A stretch of DNA of 64,000 nt from Fusibacter sp. A1 (GTDB lineage: Bacteria > Bacillota > Clostridia > Peptostreptococcales > Acidaminobacteraceae): positions 62,001 to 126,000 of the forward strand of contig NZ_QQWI01000002.1 in NCBI RefSeq assembly GCF_004125825.1, read 5' to 3'. Below, one piece after another: positions 9,239 through 17,803 of this stretch; position 1 is the stretch's first letter, and each line of letters begins with the position of its first letter. The notes below the pieces were generated by a model, which saw nothing but the letters and a program-made list of their open reading frames with translations, was not told where the DNA came from and did not search any database. The translations under genes and the position numbers were made by a program.

Positions 9239-9333
9239 GTGAACAAAAGGCGTTCACTTTCAGGCGCTACGAACAGAATACGTTCGTAGGAGGCGTTCAC
9301 TTTCAGGCGCTACGAACAAAATACGTTCGTAGG
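9239..9333. repeat. Array of three 7-nt-loop palindromes within a 43-nt tandem duplication
   Basis: A 43-nt unit occurs twice in tandem (9248-9290 and 9291-9333) with one mismatch. Each copy contains a perfect 8-bp palindrome CTACGAAC-N7-GTTCGTAG (9267-9289 and 9310-9332). A related palindrome GTGAAC-N7-GTTCAC sits at 9239-9257. All three share the core GAAC-A(A/G)AA(G/T)(G/A)C-GTTC. The array lies between the convergent thiN and rpmB terminators. Confidence 0.93.
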
Positions 9334-9334
9334 A

Positions 9335-9364
9335 AATAAAAAAACCCACATGTGACCATGTAGG
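9335..9364 (-). terminator. rpmB terminator (minus strand)
   Basis: On the minus strand, stem CCTACATG / CATGTGGG (one T-G pair) with a 4-nt loop (hairpin 9345-9364) is followed by seven T before an A. Confidence 0.85.
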
Positions 9365-9383
9365 TTTATTCATATAGAACGGA

Positions 9384-9575
9384 CTATACAGCGCGTTCCA
9401 CTTTACCAGCTCTTAGACATCTAGCGCAAACATTCACTCTCATTGCTGAGCCGTTTACTTTAGCCTTAACTCTTCTAAGGTTAGGTTTCCAAGTTCTTCT
9501 GTTGTGATTGTTAGCGTGTGAAACGTTGTTACCAGAAATCTGGCCTTTACCACATACGTGACAAACTCTAGGCAT
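9384..9575 (-). CDS. rpmB: 50S ribosomal protein L28
   Basis: 63 aa, normal length. Contains the zinc-type cysteine pairs CHVCGK and CARCLR and the L28 core [15 protein letters not shown]. On the minus strand the ATG follows AAGGAGGTGTAAG. It is monocistronic, with its own promoter (9619-9647) and terminator (9335-9364), and is divergent from the Asp23-family gene as in many Firmicutes. Confidence 0.98.
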   Translation of the reverse strand: MPRVCHVCGKGQISGNNVSHANNHNRRTWKPNLRRVKAKVNGSAMRVNVCARCLRAGKVERAV

Positions 9576-9618
9576 ATCTTACACCTCCTTCGAGTAACTT
9601 ATCAGATTTAGCACATAC

Positions 9619-9647
9619 ATTGTATCAAAGAAGATTGAATAAATCAA
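9619..9647 (-). promoter_or_regulatory. rpmB promoter
   Basis: On the minus strand TTGATT (complement of 9642-9647), a 17-nt spacer and TACAAT (complement of 9619-9624), about 45 nt before the start codon. Confidence 0.75.
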
Positions 9648-9691
9648 GCTCTTTCAAGGTATTGGAATCTGTCAGTTAAAATTGTATCATT

Positions 9692-9739
9692 GCGTATCGT
9701 CCCTAGTCTGTGCTCAACTACATCTAGAGAAGGATACGC
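9692..9739. other. Interrupted dyad in the rpmB/Asp23-family intergenic region
   Basis: GCGTATC (9692-9698) and GATACGC (9733-9739) are perfect complements, with a smaller CTAG/CTAG pair inside. No function is assigned. Apart from the two promoters described separately, I see nothing else in the 383-nt gap 9576-9958. Confidence 0.3.
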
Positions 9740-9860
9740 TAGGTTTTTGTAGTCATAATTACAGTTACTAATTTGCAACACCAATAACCATTATAAAAAA
9801 AATCTCAAACAATTGCAATATTAAATCACATCATATAGAATAAAAGTTGATGAAATATGT

Positions 9861-9889
9861 TTGAGAGTGTAGTAAACTATCTATACAAT
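9861..9889 (+). promoter_or_regulatory. Promoter of the Asp23-family/fakA operon
   Basis: TTGAGA, 17-nt spacer, TACAAT; about 70 nt before the GTG start at 9959. Confidence 0.7.
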
Positions 9890-9958
9890 AATAAAGTAGG
9901 TAGTATAATTGGTCAAGCTAAACTTTAGACACATATCCTGTACTTAGGAGGGGAACTT

Positions 9959-10312
9959 GTGAATTTACATGTAGATAATGAATACGGCACGATTGAAATC
10001 AACACGGATGTTATTGCCACGATTGCAGGCGCGTCTGCGATTGAATGTTATGGACTCGTTGGTATGGCTGCAAAATCAGCTACAGGTGGGATTGCTAACC
10101 TTTTGAAAAAAGAACATTTGACTAAAGGCATCAAAGTGCACACGGAAGGCGATGAGTTGACGATCGACTTATATGTCATCGTTCAGTTCGGCACCAAAAT
10201 TTCTGTGGTAGCGGAGAATATTATCGCTAAAGTTAAATATAATGTTGAAAATCAGACAGGACTTAAAGTAAAAAAAGTAAATTTAAACATCGAGGGTGTG
10301 CGAGTTCAGTAG
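9959..10312 (+). CDS. Asp23/Gls24 family envelope stress protein (YloU-like)
   Basis: 117 aa with the Asp23 domain over nearly its full length (NEYGTIEINTDVIATIAG, then CYGLVGM and GLKVKKVNLNIEGVRV). Staphylococcal Asp23 is membrane-associated and linked to cell-envelope stress. The role of YloU-type members next to fakA is not settled. The GTG start is fixed by TAGGAGGGG 7 nt upstream. It is co-oriented with fakA 30 nt downstream, the conserved yloU-yloV pair. Confidence 0.92.
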   Translation: MNLHVDNEYGTIEINTDVIATIAGASAIECYGLVGMAAKSATGGIANLLKKEHLTKGIKVHTEGDELTIDLYVIVQFGTKISVVAENIIAKVKYNVENQTGLKVKKVNLNIEGVRVQ

Positions 10313-10342
10313 TGCCGCACAAACCTAGTAGGAGGGTATCAA

Positions 10343-11965
10343 GTGGAAATCAACCGTATTGACGCTGATTTATTGGTCAAAATGTTTAAACAGGGAACTG
10401 TGAATCTAACGAAACATAAAGATATCGTGGATTCATTGAACGTATTTCCTGTTCCTGATGGTGATACGGGCACCAACATGTCTTTGACGATGAATTATGC
10501 AGTAGGAGAAATGTTAAAGGGAGAGTATACATCGGTTTCTGAAGTCGCCAAGGCGATTTCAAAGGGATCCCTCATGGGGGCCAGAGGAAACTCGGGTGTC
10601 ATTCTTTCACAGATTTTTAGAGGATTCGCAAAAGGCTGTGAACACCATGAGACATTAGGTGTTCTGGAATTGTCGAATGCGCTGATCGAAAGCGCGAGGA
10701 CGGCCTACAAGGCGGTCCTAAAACCGGTTGAAGGAACTATCTTGACCGTCATCAGAGAAATTGGTGAGAAGGCGGAAGAACGTATAGAGGAAAGCCAGAC
10801 GCTTCACGCTTTTTTTGAAGCGATGCTGGTTCAAGGTGAGCTTACGCTTAAGAATACTCCGAACCTGCTTCCACAGCTAAAGCAAGCTGGAGTGGTAGAT
10901 GCCGGCGGTAAAGGATTAATGACGATCTTTACAGGTTTTTATGAAGCTCTACTCGGAAAAGAAGGACAAGATATCTCGTTCGAACTACCTTCGACGACCC
11001 CGGTACAGGCATCTATCAATCCTGACGACATCCACTTCACGTATTGCACGGAGTTTATCGTCAGAGGCGACAACTTGGAAAACGCCGATTTGAAAAATCT
11101 GATCGTGGACATGGGAGACAGCATGGTCTATGTTCCTGATGAAGACCTGATCAAGGTACATATACATACCAATGATCCTGGCCTAGTCATGCAAGAGGCG
11201 CTTAAGTTCGGTGAACTGATTAAAATTAAAATTGAAAACATGAAAGAACAACATGGCACGATACTTGATGAGCATCATGTGCATGAAGAAGTGATAAAAG
11301 GTGAAAAGAAAGCCTTCGGCTTTGTCGCCGTAGCCATGGGTGAAGGTCTTGCCGATGTCTATAGGGACTTAAAGGTGGATTATATCATCGAAGGCGGTCA
11401 GACAATGAATCCGTCTACAGAAGACATAAAAAAAGCCATCGACCAGGTCCATGCAGAGCACGTATTCATCTTACCGAACAACTCCAATATCATCCTTGCG
11501 GCCAATCAGGCTAAAGAACTTTCGGAGCAATCGGTCTTTGTACTTCCAACGAAGACAGTGCTTCAGGGAATCAGCGCGATGCTGGCATTCGACCCGCATC
11601 ATGACGCACAAGGCAATTTCGATGAAATGCTGTCTGCGATCAGTGACGTGAAATCCATTCAGGTGACCTATGCTGTAAGGGATACGGTGGTGAACGATAT
11701 CGAGATTTCAACCGATGACTATTTAGGCATCCTTGACAATCAGATCGTCGCTTCTGCAAAAGATATGAAAGAAACCATCTTCAGTGCGATGGAACTTGCG
11801 GTGGACGATATGTCTGAAATCGTAACGGTCTACTATGGTGAAGACGTGTCAGAATCCGATGCGAAAGCTTTGGCTGAAGAGCTTGAAGAGCGATATGAAG
11901 ATATTGAATTTGAAGTGTATCCAGGCAAACAGCCGATCTACTACTATCTGATTTCTGTAGAATAG
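10343..11965 (+). CDS. fakA: Fatty acid kinase ATP-binding subunit FakA (YloV, DhaL/DAK2 domain)
   Basis: 540 aa. An N-terminal DhaL-type kinase domain (about 10-200) has the Mg-ATP motif PVPDGDTGTNMS (Asp39, Asp41) and GARGNSGVILSQ. A middle domain and a C-terminal DegV-like domain follow. In the family FakA phosphorylates fatty acids bound by a FakB (DegV) partner; acyl-phosphate then feeds PlsY, whose gene is also in this window (45942-46529). No fakB is present here. GTG start after AGGAGGG. Terminator at 11991-12031. Confidence 0.92.
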   Translation: MEINRIDADLLVKMFKQGTVNLTKHKDIVDSLNVFPVPDGDTGTNMSLTMNYAVGEMLKGEYTSVSEVAKAISKGSLMGARGNSGVILSQIFRGFAKGCEHHETLGVLELSNALIESARTAYKAVLKPVEGTILTVIREIGEKAEERIEESQTLHAFFEAMLVQGELTLKNTPNLLPQLKQAGVVDAGGKGLMTIFTGFYEALLGKEGQDISFELPSTTPVQASINPDDIHFTYCTEFIVRGDNLENADLKNLIVDMGDSMVYVPDEDLIKVHIHTNDPGLVMQEALKFGELIKIKIENMKEQHGTILDEHHVHEEVIKGEKKAFGFVAVAMGEGLADVYRDLKVDYIIEGGQTMNPSTEDIKKAIDQVHAEHVFILPNNSNIILAANQAKELSEQSVFVLPTKTVLQGISAMLAFDPHHDAQGNFDEMLSAISDVKSIQVTYAVRDTVVNDIEISTDDYLGILDNQIVASAKDMKETIFSAMELAVDDMSEIVTVYYGEDVSESDAKALAEELEERYEDIEFEVYPGKQPIYYYLISVE

Positions 11966-11990
11966 GAAACATTGCAGTCAACTGCTGAAC

Positions 11991-12031
11991 AAAACCGTCA
12001 TCGGGCACCGCTCTGATGACGGTTTTATTTT
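11991..12031. terminator. fakA terminator
   Basis: Perfect 12-bp stem AAAACCGTCATC / GATGACGGTTTT with a 12-nt loop followed by ATTTTG. The A-rich 5' arm makes it potentially bidirectional. Confidence 0.9.
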
Positions 12032-12063
12032 GTGCTCAAACCTCAAGGGTCCATGTAACTCAC

Positions 12064-12094
12064 TTGCTCATAATAGCGATTCATCTGTTATAAT
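12064..12094 (+). promoter_or_regulatory. recG promoter (extended -10)
   Basis: TGT-TATAAT extended -10 (12086-12094), with a weak TTGCTC at 12064-12069 (19-nt spacer). 26 nt before the recG ATG. Confidence 0.6.
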
Positions 12095-12119
12095 TAATAA
12101 ACAGAGAAGGAGCCAAATT

Positions 12120-14114
12120 ATGTTATACTCACCAATTTCATCTCTCAAGGGTATTGGACCACAAAAAGAGAAGCGGTTCAACCAATTGGGGGTTTTCACA
12201 TTAGAAGATCTGATCATGCACTTGCCAAGGCGTTATGAGGACAGGCGTGTGGTGATTCAGATAGCGGAAGCCTTGAACGAGGAAAAAGCCGTGCTTAAGG
12301 TCACCGTGCTAAGCCATAGGACTTCTAGGATCAAAGCCAGACAGACCATGACTAAAATCAGCGTGGATGACGGTTCGGGAAGGGCCGAGCTCGTCTTTAT
12401 GAACATCAACTATATCGATAAGCAGTTTATCGTTGGAGAGACTTACTGGGTTTACGGAGCAGTTAAGGTAAGCGGACGGCAGGTTAGCCTATTTCATCCG
12501 GAATTCATCCATGTGGAAAAGGCGGAAAACGGCTTTGGCATCGTACCGGTCTATGCGCTGACAGACGGACTTACACAAAAGGACGTCTATAAGGCTGTCG
12601 GGCAGGTGACTGCCGAAATGGGTAGACTGAGGGATGTTCTTCCTAACACGATCCTCGACAGGCATGGTTATCCGTCCTTAGCTGATGCGGTAGCGGGCAT
12701 GCATTTTCCCGAGGACGTGGAAGACCTGCAGATCGCTAGAGAGCGCATGATCTATGAGGAGCTCTTCCATTTGCAAATGGCACTGCTGGTCATTAAAATG
12801 CACGTGAGGGAGATCGAAAAGCCACGGCGGTATGGAAGTATTACAGGCGATGTCCACCACCTGTTTCCCTTTGAGCTTACCAAAGGACAAAAGGATGCTG
12901 TCGAGGAGATCTTTAAGGATATGGACAGCGTCCACTGCATGAATAGGCTCTTGCAAGGGGATGTAGGTTCCGGGAAGACCGCTGTCTCTGTAGCAGCTGT
13001 CTATAAGGCTGTAAAAAGCGGATATCAGGCTGCAATCATGGCGCCGACTGAAATACTTGCAAGACAACACGATGAAAGTTTTAGAAAATTCCTGGGAGAG
13101 GACGTAAAGATCGTATTGCTGACCTCTCAGGTTAAGAATAAGGCTGGTCTGATAGAGCAGGTCGAGGCGGGTGAGTTCGATGTGATAATCGGAACCCATG
13201 CCTTGATTCAGAGCGAGGTGAGGTTCAAGGCCTTAAGTCTTGTGATCACCGATGAGCAGCATAGGTTCGGTGTCGGTCAAAGGCAGATCATAGCGGATAA
13301 GGCCGGCGTGCCGATCGATACGCTTGTGATGTCGGCGACTCCGATTCCGCGAACCCTTTCCTTAATCATCTATGGGGACATGGATGTTACGATGATCAAA
13401 GAGAGACCTGTGGGCAGATTGCCGATCCATACGCATTATGTCAAGACCTCCAAGGTCAAGGACATGCTCGTCTTTATCAAGGAGAAGCTCGCTGTTGGGG
13501 AGCAGGCTTATTTTGTAGCCCCTTTGATTGAAGAATCGGAACATGTGGATTTGAAATCCGCAAAAGAACTCTATGAAGAACTCGAACCGGTATTCAGGCA
13601 AGAGGGCATCGCATGGCTTCATGGAAAAATGAAACCAAGCGAGAAAAATGAAATTATGGAAAAGTTCAAGACGGGTAAGATAAAGGTCTTGATAGCGACC
13701 ACGGTCATCGAAGTCGGAGTGGACGTGCCGAAGGCGACCATGATGGTCATCACTCATTCCGAACGCTTCGGCCTGTCTCAGCTGCATCAGCTTAGAGGTC
13801 GCGTGGGAAGAGGTGGCGGTCAGTCCTATTGTTTCCTGCTTTCCGATTCGCCAGGAAAAATCGCAAAGGAAAGAATCAAAGTGATGGTATCAACCGATGA
13901 CGGCTTCGAGATAGCCAATAAGGATCTGACCATCAGGGGTCCGGGTGAGATCATAGGGACCAGACAACATGGACTTCCGGAGCTGAAACTCGCTGATTTG
14001 ACTAAACATGGAGATATACTGGATAAGGTGCAATTGGACTGTCAAGACCTACTTGTGGACGAGTATGTGACAGAGGAATATATCGCGTGGCTTTCCAAAC
14101 ACCTAGTCTTATAA
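12120..14114 (+). CDS. recG: ATP-dependent DNA helicase RecG
   Basis: 664 aa. Branch-migrating helicase that reverses stalled forks. An N-terminal wedge/OB domain (LKGIGPQKEKRF, then the RARR-like segment) is followed by two RecA-like domains. Visible motifs are GDVGSGKT (about 280-287), DEQHRFG (about 378), SATPIPRT and the QLRGRVGRGG motif VI, then the FGxxxLxHGLP-like C-terminus. ATG 12120 after AGAAGGAG is preferred to an upstream in-frame ATG, since the upstream codons overlap the promoter. Confidence 0.97.
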   Translation: MLYSPISSLKGIGPQKEKRFNQLGVFTLEDLIMHLPRRYEDRRVVIQIAEALNEEKAVLKVTVLSHRTSRIKARQTMTKISVDDGSGRAELVFMNINYIDKQFIVGETYWVYGAVKVSGRQVSLFHPEFIHVEKAENGFGIVPVYALTDGLTQKDVYKAVGQVTAEMGRLRDVLPNTILDRHGYPSLADAVAGMHFPEDVEDLQIARERMIYEELFHLQMALLVIKMHVREIEKPRRYGSITGDVHHLFPFELTKGQKDAVEEIFKDMDSVHCMNRLLQGDVGSGKTAVSVAAVYKAVKSGYQAAIMAPTEILARQHDESFRKFLGEDVKIVLLTSQVKNKAGLIEQVEAGEFDVIIGTHALIQSEVRFKALSLVITDEQHRFGVGQRQIIADKAGVPIDTLVMSATPIPRTLSLIIYGDMDVTMIKERPVGRLPIHTHYVKTSKVKDMLVFIKEKLAVGEQAYFVAPLIEESEHVDLKSAKELYEELEPVFRQEGIAWLHGKMKPSEKNEIMEKFKTGKIKVLIATTVIEVGVDVPKATMMVITHSERFGLSQLHQLRGRVGRGGGQSYCFLLSDSPGKIAKERIKVMVSTDDGFEIANKDLTIRGPGEIIGTRQHGLPELKLADLTKHGDILDKVQLDCQDLLVDEYVTEEYIAWLSKHLVL

Positions 14115-14238
14115 TAGGAGTATGGGTGTGTGGATTTGGAGTTTTGATTACAGAGGGTTGTCTTGGGTATTTACAGTCATGTACACGGTTTATGTTAATC
14201 GTGTCTATTGCTGTTGAAAGAATAATAAGGAAAAATGT

Positions 14239-16197
14239 ATGAAAAATAAAAAGCTCTCTACAGGACTTTACATTAAATTCATATTATCGGTGATCCTGCC
14301 AGTGACTATTCTAAGTTTCGTGGCGATTTCCTATGCGCTCGATTATCTGACCGATTTGACACTTGCAAGAAATGCGCAGATTCTTGATATGTTGGTCTCT
14401 CGCATAGACAATACATTCTATACACCCATAAACGAGCTGAGCAATCTACGAAACCACATGCTAAGAGTCGGTTATGACCAAAGGGAAGAGGCTATCGACC
14501 TGATGGCTGTCAACGCCAAGACGGACGAGTACTTTTCTTTGTATGCTGTCACGGACGCAGACGGTTTGGTGGTCGCTGTTTATCCTGAGAACGATAGGAT
14601 GACCGGCATTGACTATAGTGGAAAGAGCAATGTAAAAAGAATCATGGATGGAGAATATATCGCATGGTCGTCGCCATCTACAGATGCCCAGACGGGTGCG
14701 AATGTCATTGAACTGTCCATTCCACTTAATGAAGGCTACGTGCTGACAGGTGTCGTCGACCTGAGGGTCATTCAGGTACTTGTAGAGGATATCACCTATA
14801 AGGGTGAGGTTATCGTGGGAGTCACAGACGACACCGGTAAATATATCGCCCACACCGACTACAGCATGGTCATGAACGAAATGACCGATCCGCTGATTCT
14901 GTCCGCTGAAGAAGAGGACGTGCAAACCGTGATGCTAAACGGCGAGAAGTTTGTACCGCTTAAAAAGTCGATCGGAAGGGAAGGGTGGCAGGTGGTCGCC
15001 TATCAGAACAAGAATGCGATTCATACAGAACTGATTCAACTTGTCTTTTGGATGGGCGTCATTGCGGTGCTTTCGATTGTTTTTGTAAGTGTCATCGCAT
15101 CGAAAAGCATCAACCATATCATGGTCAATGTCAATGTGCTCAAGAACTATGTAAAGAGAGTGGGTAGCGGAGATTATCAGTCAGAGACGCTGACTTCTCC
15201 TTTTGAAGAGTTTCAGACGATGATCGCCAGTTTTGAAAACATGGTTTTAGAAGTCAAAAAACGCGAAAAGGATATTTTAGATAAGCAAAACCAGATAACG
15301 ACGATGAACGAAGAACTTGAAGTCAGAGTGGAAGACCGCACCAACAAGCTCATTAAGGCGAACCTATACCTTGAAAAGACGCTTGAGGACCTAAAAGAGA
15401 CCCAGTCGCATCTGATCGAATCCGAAAAGATGGCGTCCCTTGGAAATCTTGTGGCGGGAATCGCCCATGAGATCAACACTCCGATCGGCGTAGGTCTGAC
15501 AGCTGCCTCCTATCTTCAAAAGGAGACGGAAGAAGTCAATATCGCTTTTGCCAGGGGTGAACTGACAAAGGGGCTCTTCGAGGAATACCTGGGAACTTGT
15601 GAAGAGAGTGTGCGTATCATCATGGCCAATGTCGAAAGAGCGTCCAATCTTGTGAAATCCTTTAAGATGGTGGCGGTAGATCAGTCAAGCGGCGACGAAA
15701 GGATCTTCAATCTCAAAGAGTATATCGAAGATACGATCAAATCCCTTAAGCCTAAACTTAAAAAGAAAGATGTGGACATTGAGCTGGATATAGACAATGA
15801 TATAAACATGATCACAAATCCAGGAGACATCTCCCAGTTGACGACTAATTTTATCGTGAATGCGCTCACCCATGCTTTCGGTGAAAGAAAAGGCGTGCTC
15901 AAGATCAGCGGGAAACTCACCACCCATGGCATCCAACTGGTATTCAAAGACGATGGAGTCGGAATGCCAAGCCATGTGAAGGAGTTTGTCTTCGAACCCT
16001 TCTTCACTACAAAAAGAGGACAGGGCGGTAGTGGTTTAGGACTGAATATCGTGTATAATATCATTACACAGAAATTTAGAGGAACAATCAGATGTGAAAG
16101 CGAAGTCAATGTGGGGACAACCTTTATTATCGACTTGCCGCTTTCAGACAAAGTACTTGTGAGGAGTCAAAATGCGCGTCATATCGGGGAAAGCTAG
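14239..16197 (+). CDS. Orphan membrane sensor histidine kinase
   Basis: 652 aa. TM1 (about 12-33), an extracellular Cache-like sensor domain (about 40-250), TM2 (about 260-283), a HAMP-like linker and a coiled coil lead to the HisKA segment with the phospho-acceptor His410 (AHEINTP). The HATPase has NALTHAFGE (N box), DDGVGM (G1) and GGSGLGLN (G2). The ligand is unknown. No response regulator is adjacent, and the 124 nt before the gene hold no clear promoter. The end overlaps rsmD by 26 nt, which is unusual for two unrelated functions. Confidence 0.88.
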   Translation: MKNKKLSTGLYIKFILSVILPVTILSFVAISYALDYLTDLTLARNAQILDMLVSRIDNTFYTPINELSNLRNHMLRVGYDQREEAIDLMAVNAKTDEYFSLYAVTDADGLVVAVYPENDRMTGIDYSGKSNVKRIMDGEYIAWSSPSTDAQTGANVIELSIPLNEGYVLTGVVDLRVIQVLVEDITYKGEVIVGVTDDTGKYIAHTDYSMVMNEMTDPLILSAEEEDVQTVMLNGEKFVPLKKSIGREGWQVVAYQNKNAIHTELIQLVFWMGVIAVLSIVFVSVIASKSINHIMVNVNVLKNYVKRVGSGDYQSETLTSPFEEFQTMIASFENMVLEVKKREKDILDKQNQITTMNEELEVRVEDRTNKLIKANLYLEKTLEDLKETQSHLIESEKMASLGNLVAGIAHEINTPIGVGLTAASYLQKETEEVNIAFARGELTKGLFEEYLGTCEESVRIIMANVERASNLVKSFKMVAVDQSSGDERIFNLKEYIEDTIKSLKPKLKKKDVDIELDIDNDINMITNPGDISQLTTNFIVNALTHAFGERKGVLKISGKLTTHGIQLVFKDDGVGMPSHVKEFVFEPFFTTKRGQGGSGLGLNIVYNIITQKFRGTIRCESEVNVGTTFIIDLPLSDKVLVRSQNARHIGES

Positions 16198-16726
16198 GGG
16201 AACACACCTTAGAACCATAGAAGGAATGAGTACACGGCCGACAACGGACCGGGTGAAAGAAGCCTTGTTCAGCAGTATACAGTTTGAAGTTTTAGATGCC
16301 AATTGCCTGGACGCTTTCGCAGGATCCGGTGCCCTTGGTATAGAAGCGCTCAGTAGAGGCGCTGAACTTGCGGTCTTCATCGACCAGTCGCCAGAGTGCG
16401 TCAAGGTGATCAATCAGAACCTTGTGAAGACGAGTCTTATTGATAAGGCCAAGGTGATCAAAGGAGACGTATTCGATGTCGTTTCAAGACTCAAAGGCAC
16501 GGTAAGCCCGTTTGGTCTTGTGTTTTTAGATCCGCCATACGGTCAAGGACTTTGTGAAAAAATCATTTTAAGGCTAATTCAAGATGACATGCTCATAAAA
16601 AACGCTATAATAGTCATAGAGCACGATAATAACGAAATACTTGAAGCGACCATCGGTCCTTTTATTCGTGTAAAATCAAAAAGGTATGGTAGTACGTACC
16701 TATCGACATACAGGGAGGCTGATTGA
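16172..16726 (+). CDS. rsmD: 16S rRNA (guanine-966-N2)-methyltransferase RsmD
   Basis: 184 aa. N-terminal signature MRVISGKARG, substrate segment TRPTTDRVKEALFSSI, SAM motif DAFAGSGALGIEAL and the catalytic DPPYG. GAGGAG precedes ATG 16172, which lies inside the end of the kinase gene. The stop overlaps coaD by one base. rsmD-coaD is a near-universal bacterial pair. Confidence 0.96.
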   Translation: MRVISGKARGTHLRTIEGMSTRPTTDRVKEALFSSIQFEVLDANCLDAFAGSGALGIEALSRGAELAVFIDQSPECVKVINQNLVKTSLIDKAKVIKGDVFDVVSRLKGTVSPFGLVFLDPPYGQGLCEKIILRLIQDDMLIKNAIIVIEHDNNEILEATIGPFIRVKSKRYGSTYLSTYREAD

Positions 16727-17202
16727 TGAAATTGGCGGTTTATCCAGGAAGTTTCGATCCGCTTACAAACGGACATTTAGATTTGATAAAAAGGGCAGCA
16801 CTTCTGTTTGACCATGTGATTGTCGCGATTTCAATCAATAGCAGTAAAAAACCTATGTTTGAACTCGACGAGAGAAAAAAGATGATCGAAGAAGTGGTTT
16901 CAGAATTTGACAATGTCACTGTGGATACGGTAGGGGGACTTATCGTAGACTACATCTCAGAAAGAGAGAATGCCGTCCTGATAAAGGGGCTGCGCGCGCT
17001 GTCTGATTTTGAAATGGAGTTCCAAATGGCGCTTATGAACCGCAAATTAAAACCGGAAGTAGAAACATTATTTTTGATGACTAGTATGGATTATGCTGCG
17101 GTCAGTTCTTCAATTGTTAAGGAAATCAATCGATTTGGCGGAGACATCTCTGAGCTCGTACCGCCACTCATCGCTGAGGCTATGGTTAAAAGGAGAGGTT
17201 AA
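16726..17202 (+). CDS. coaD: Phosphopantetheine adenylyltransferase
   Basis: 158 aa; joins 4'-phosphopantetheine and ATP to dephospho-CoA in CoA synthesis. The nucleotidyltransferase motif is GSFDPLTNGHLD (TxGH near residue 17). IKGLRALSDFEMEFQMA and the C-terminal SSSIVKEI are also present. ATG 16726 (TGATG overlap with rsmD) with GGGAGG upstream is preferred to the in-frame TTG at 16723. Confidence 0.97.
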   Translation: MKLAVYPGSFDPLTNGHLDLIKRAALLFDHVIVAISINSSKKPMFELDERKKMIEEVVSEFDNVTVDTVGGLIVDYISERENAVLIKGLRALSDFEMEFQMALMNRKLKPEVETLFLMTSMDYAAVSSSIVKEINRFGGDISELVPPLIAEAMVKRRG

Positions 17203-17207
17203 TAGAT

Positions 17208-17702
17208 ATGAAAGTTCTTGAATTATTGGAGCAGTTAGAAGATTTGATTGAAAACTCGTCAGGCGTTCCCTTGTTCGGTAAGGCGCTGATAGACCGTGAG
17301 GAAGTGCTGGCGATCTTAAAAGACGTCAGGCTTGTGATGCCGGATGAAGTGAAACAGGCGAAATGGATCAAGGACGAACGCGGCAAGATACTGAATGACG
17401 CTCAACAAGAGTCGGAGCGTATTTTACGCAGCGCTCAAAGCGAAGCGAATGTGATTGTGGCAGAAGCTCAGGACAGAGTGGAAAAACTCGTTCAAAAAGA
17501 CGAAATCGTCAAGATCGCGCGCGTCAAAGGGCAAGAAATCATCGATACTGCCAAAATGCAAAGCGTTGAGATAAAAACAGGTGCCTATCGATACGCGGAT
17601 GATGTGATGGGGCAACTGGAGATTAATCTTGAAAAACACTACGACTCGGTAAAAAGAAACCGTATCGAGCTTGAAAAATATCAGCTTAAGGCTCAGGAAT
17701 AG
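17208..17702 (+). CDS. Coiled-coil protein of unknown function
   Basis: 164 aa, highly charged and helical, without transmembrane segments. The middle (about 55-110) resembles the F-type ATPase b-subunit/DivIVA coiled coils (repeated Ala/Glu/Gln heptads such as ERILRSAQSEANVIVAEAQDRVEKL), which is why relatives are often labelled ATPase. No enzymatic motif is seen. It follows coaD by 5 nt after AGGAGAGG and ends in two hairpins. In related Clostridia I expect ylbJ next; it is missing here. Confidence 0.7.
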   Translation: MKVLELLEQLEDLIENSSGVPLFGKALIDREEVLAILKDVRLVMPDEVKQAKWIKDERGKILNDAQQESERILRSAQSEANVIVAEAQDRVEKLVQKDEIVKIARVKGQEIIDTAKMQSVEIKTGAYRYADDVMGQLEINLEKHYDSVKRNRIELEKYQLKAQE

Positions 17703-17711
17703 TCAGTAAGG

Positions 17712-17789
17712 AAACCGCATAAGCGGCTTTAATCAGCTAAGCGGTTTTCTCAGTCATCTAGCCAGTCGACAAATGTTGACTGGTTTTTT
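17712..17789 (+). terminator. Tandem hairpins ending the rsmD-coaD unit
   Basis: First hairpin AAACCGC (17712-17718) / GCGGTTT (17741-17747). Second CCAGTCGACA / TGTTGACTGG (17762-17783, one G-T pair), followed by TTTTTT (17784-17789). The second is a good intrinsic terminator only 20 nt before tmcAL. Confidence 0.85.
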
Positions 17790-17803
17790 AGCGGAGGTAG
17801 GGA

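Noticed and set aside
9106-9333. CRISPR array
   Set aside because: Repeats are contiguous heptamers and a two-copy tandem unit, with no spacers and no cas genes.
9082-9383. spoVM-like tiny sporulation gene near rpmB
   Set aside because: I looked for a short amphipathic frame with a ribosome binding site in the gap and found only repeats and terminators.
9662-9739. Small RNA from a TTGGAA-N17-TATCAT promoter into the GCGTATC/GATACGC hairpin
   Set aside because: The 5' arm would begin before the predicted transcription start, so the hairpin could not form in the transcript.
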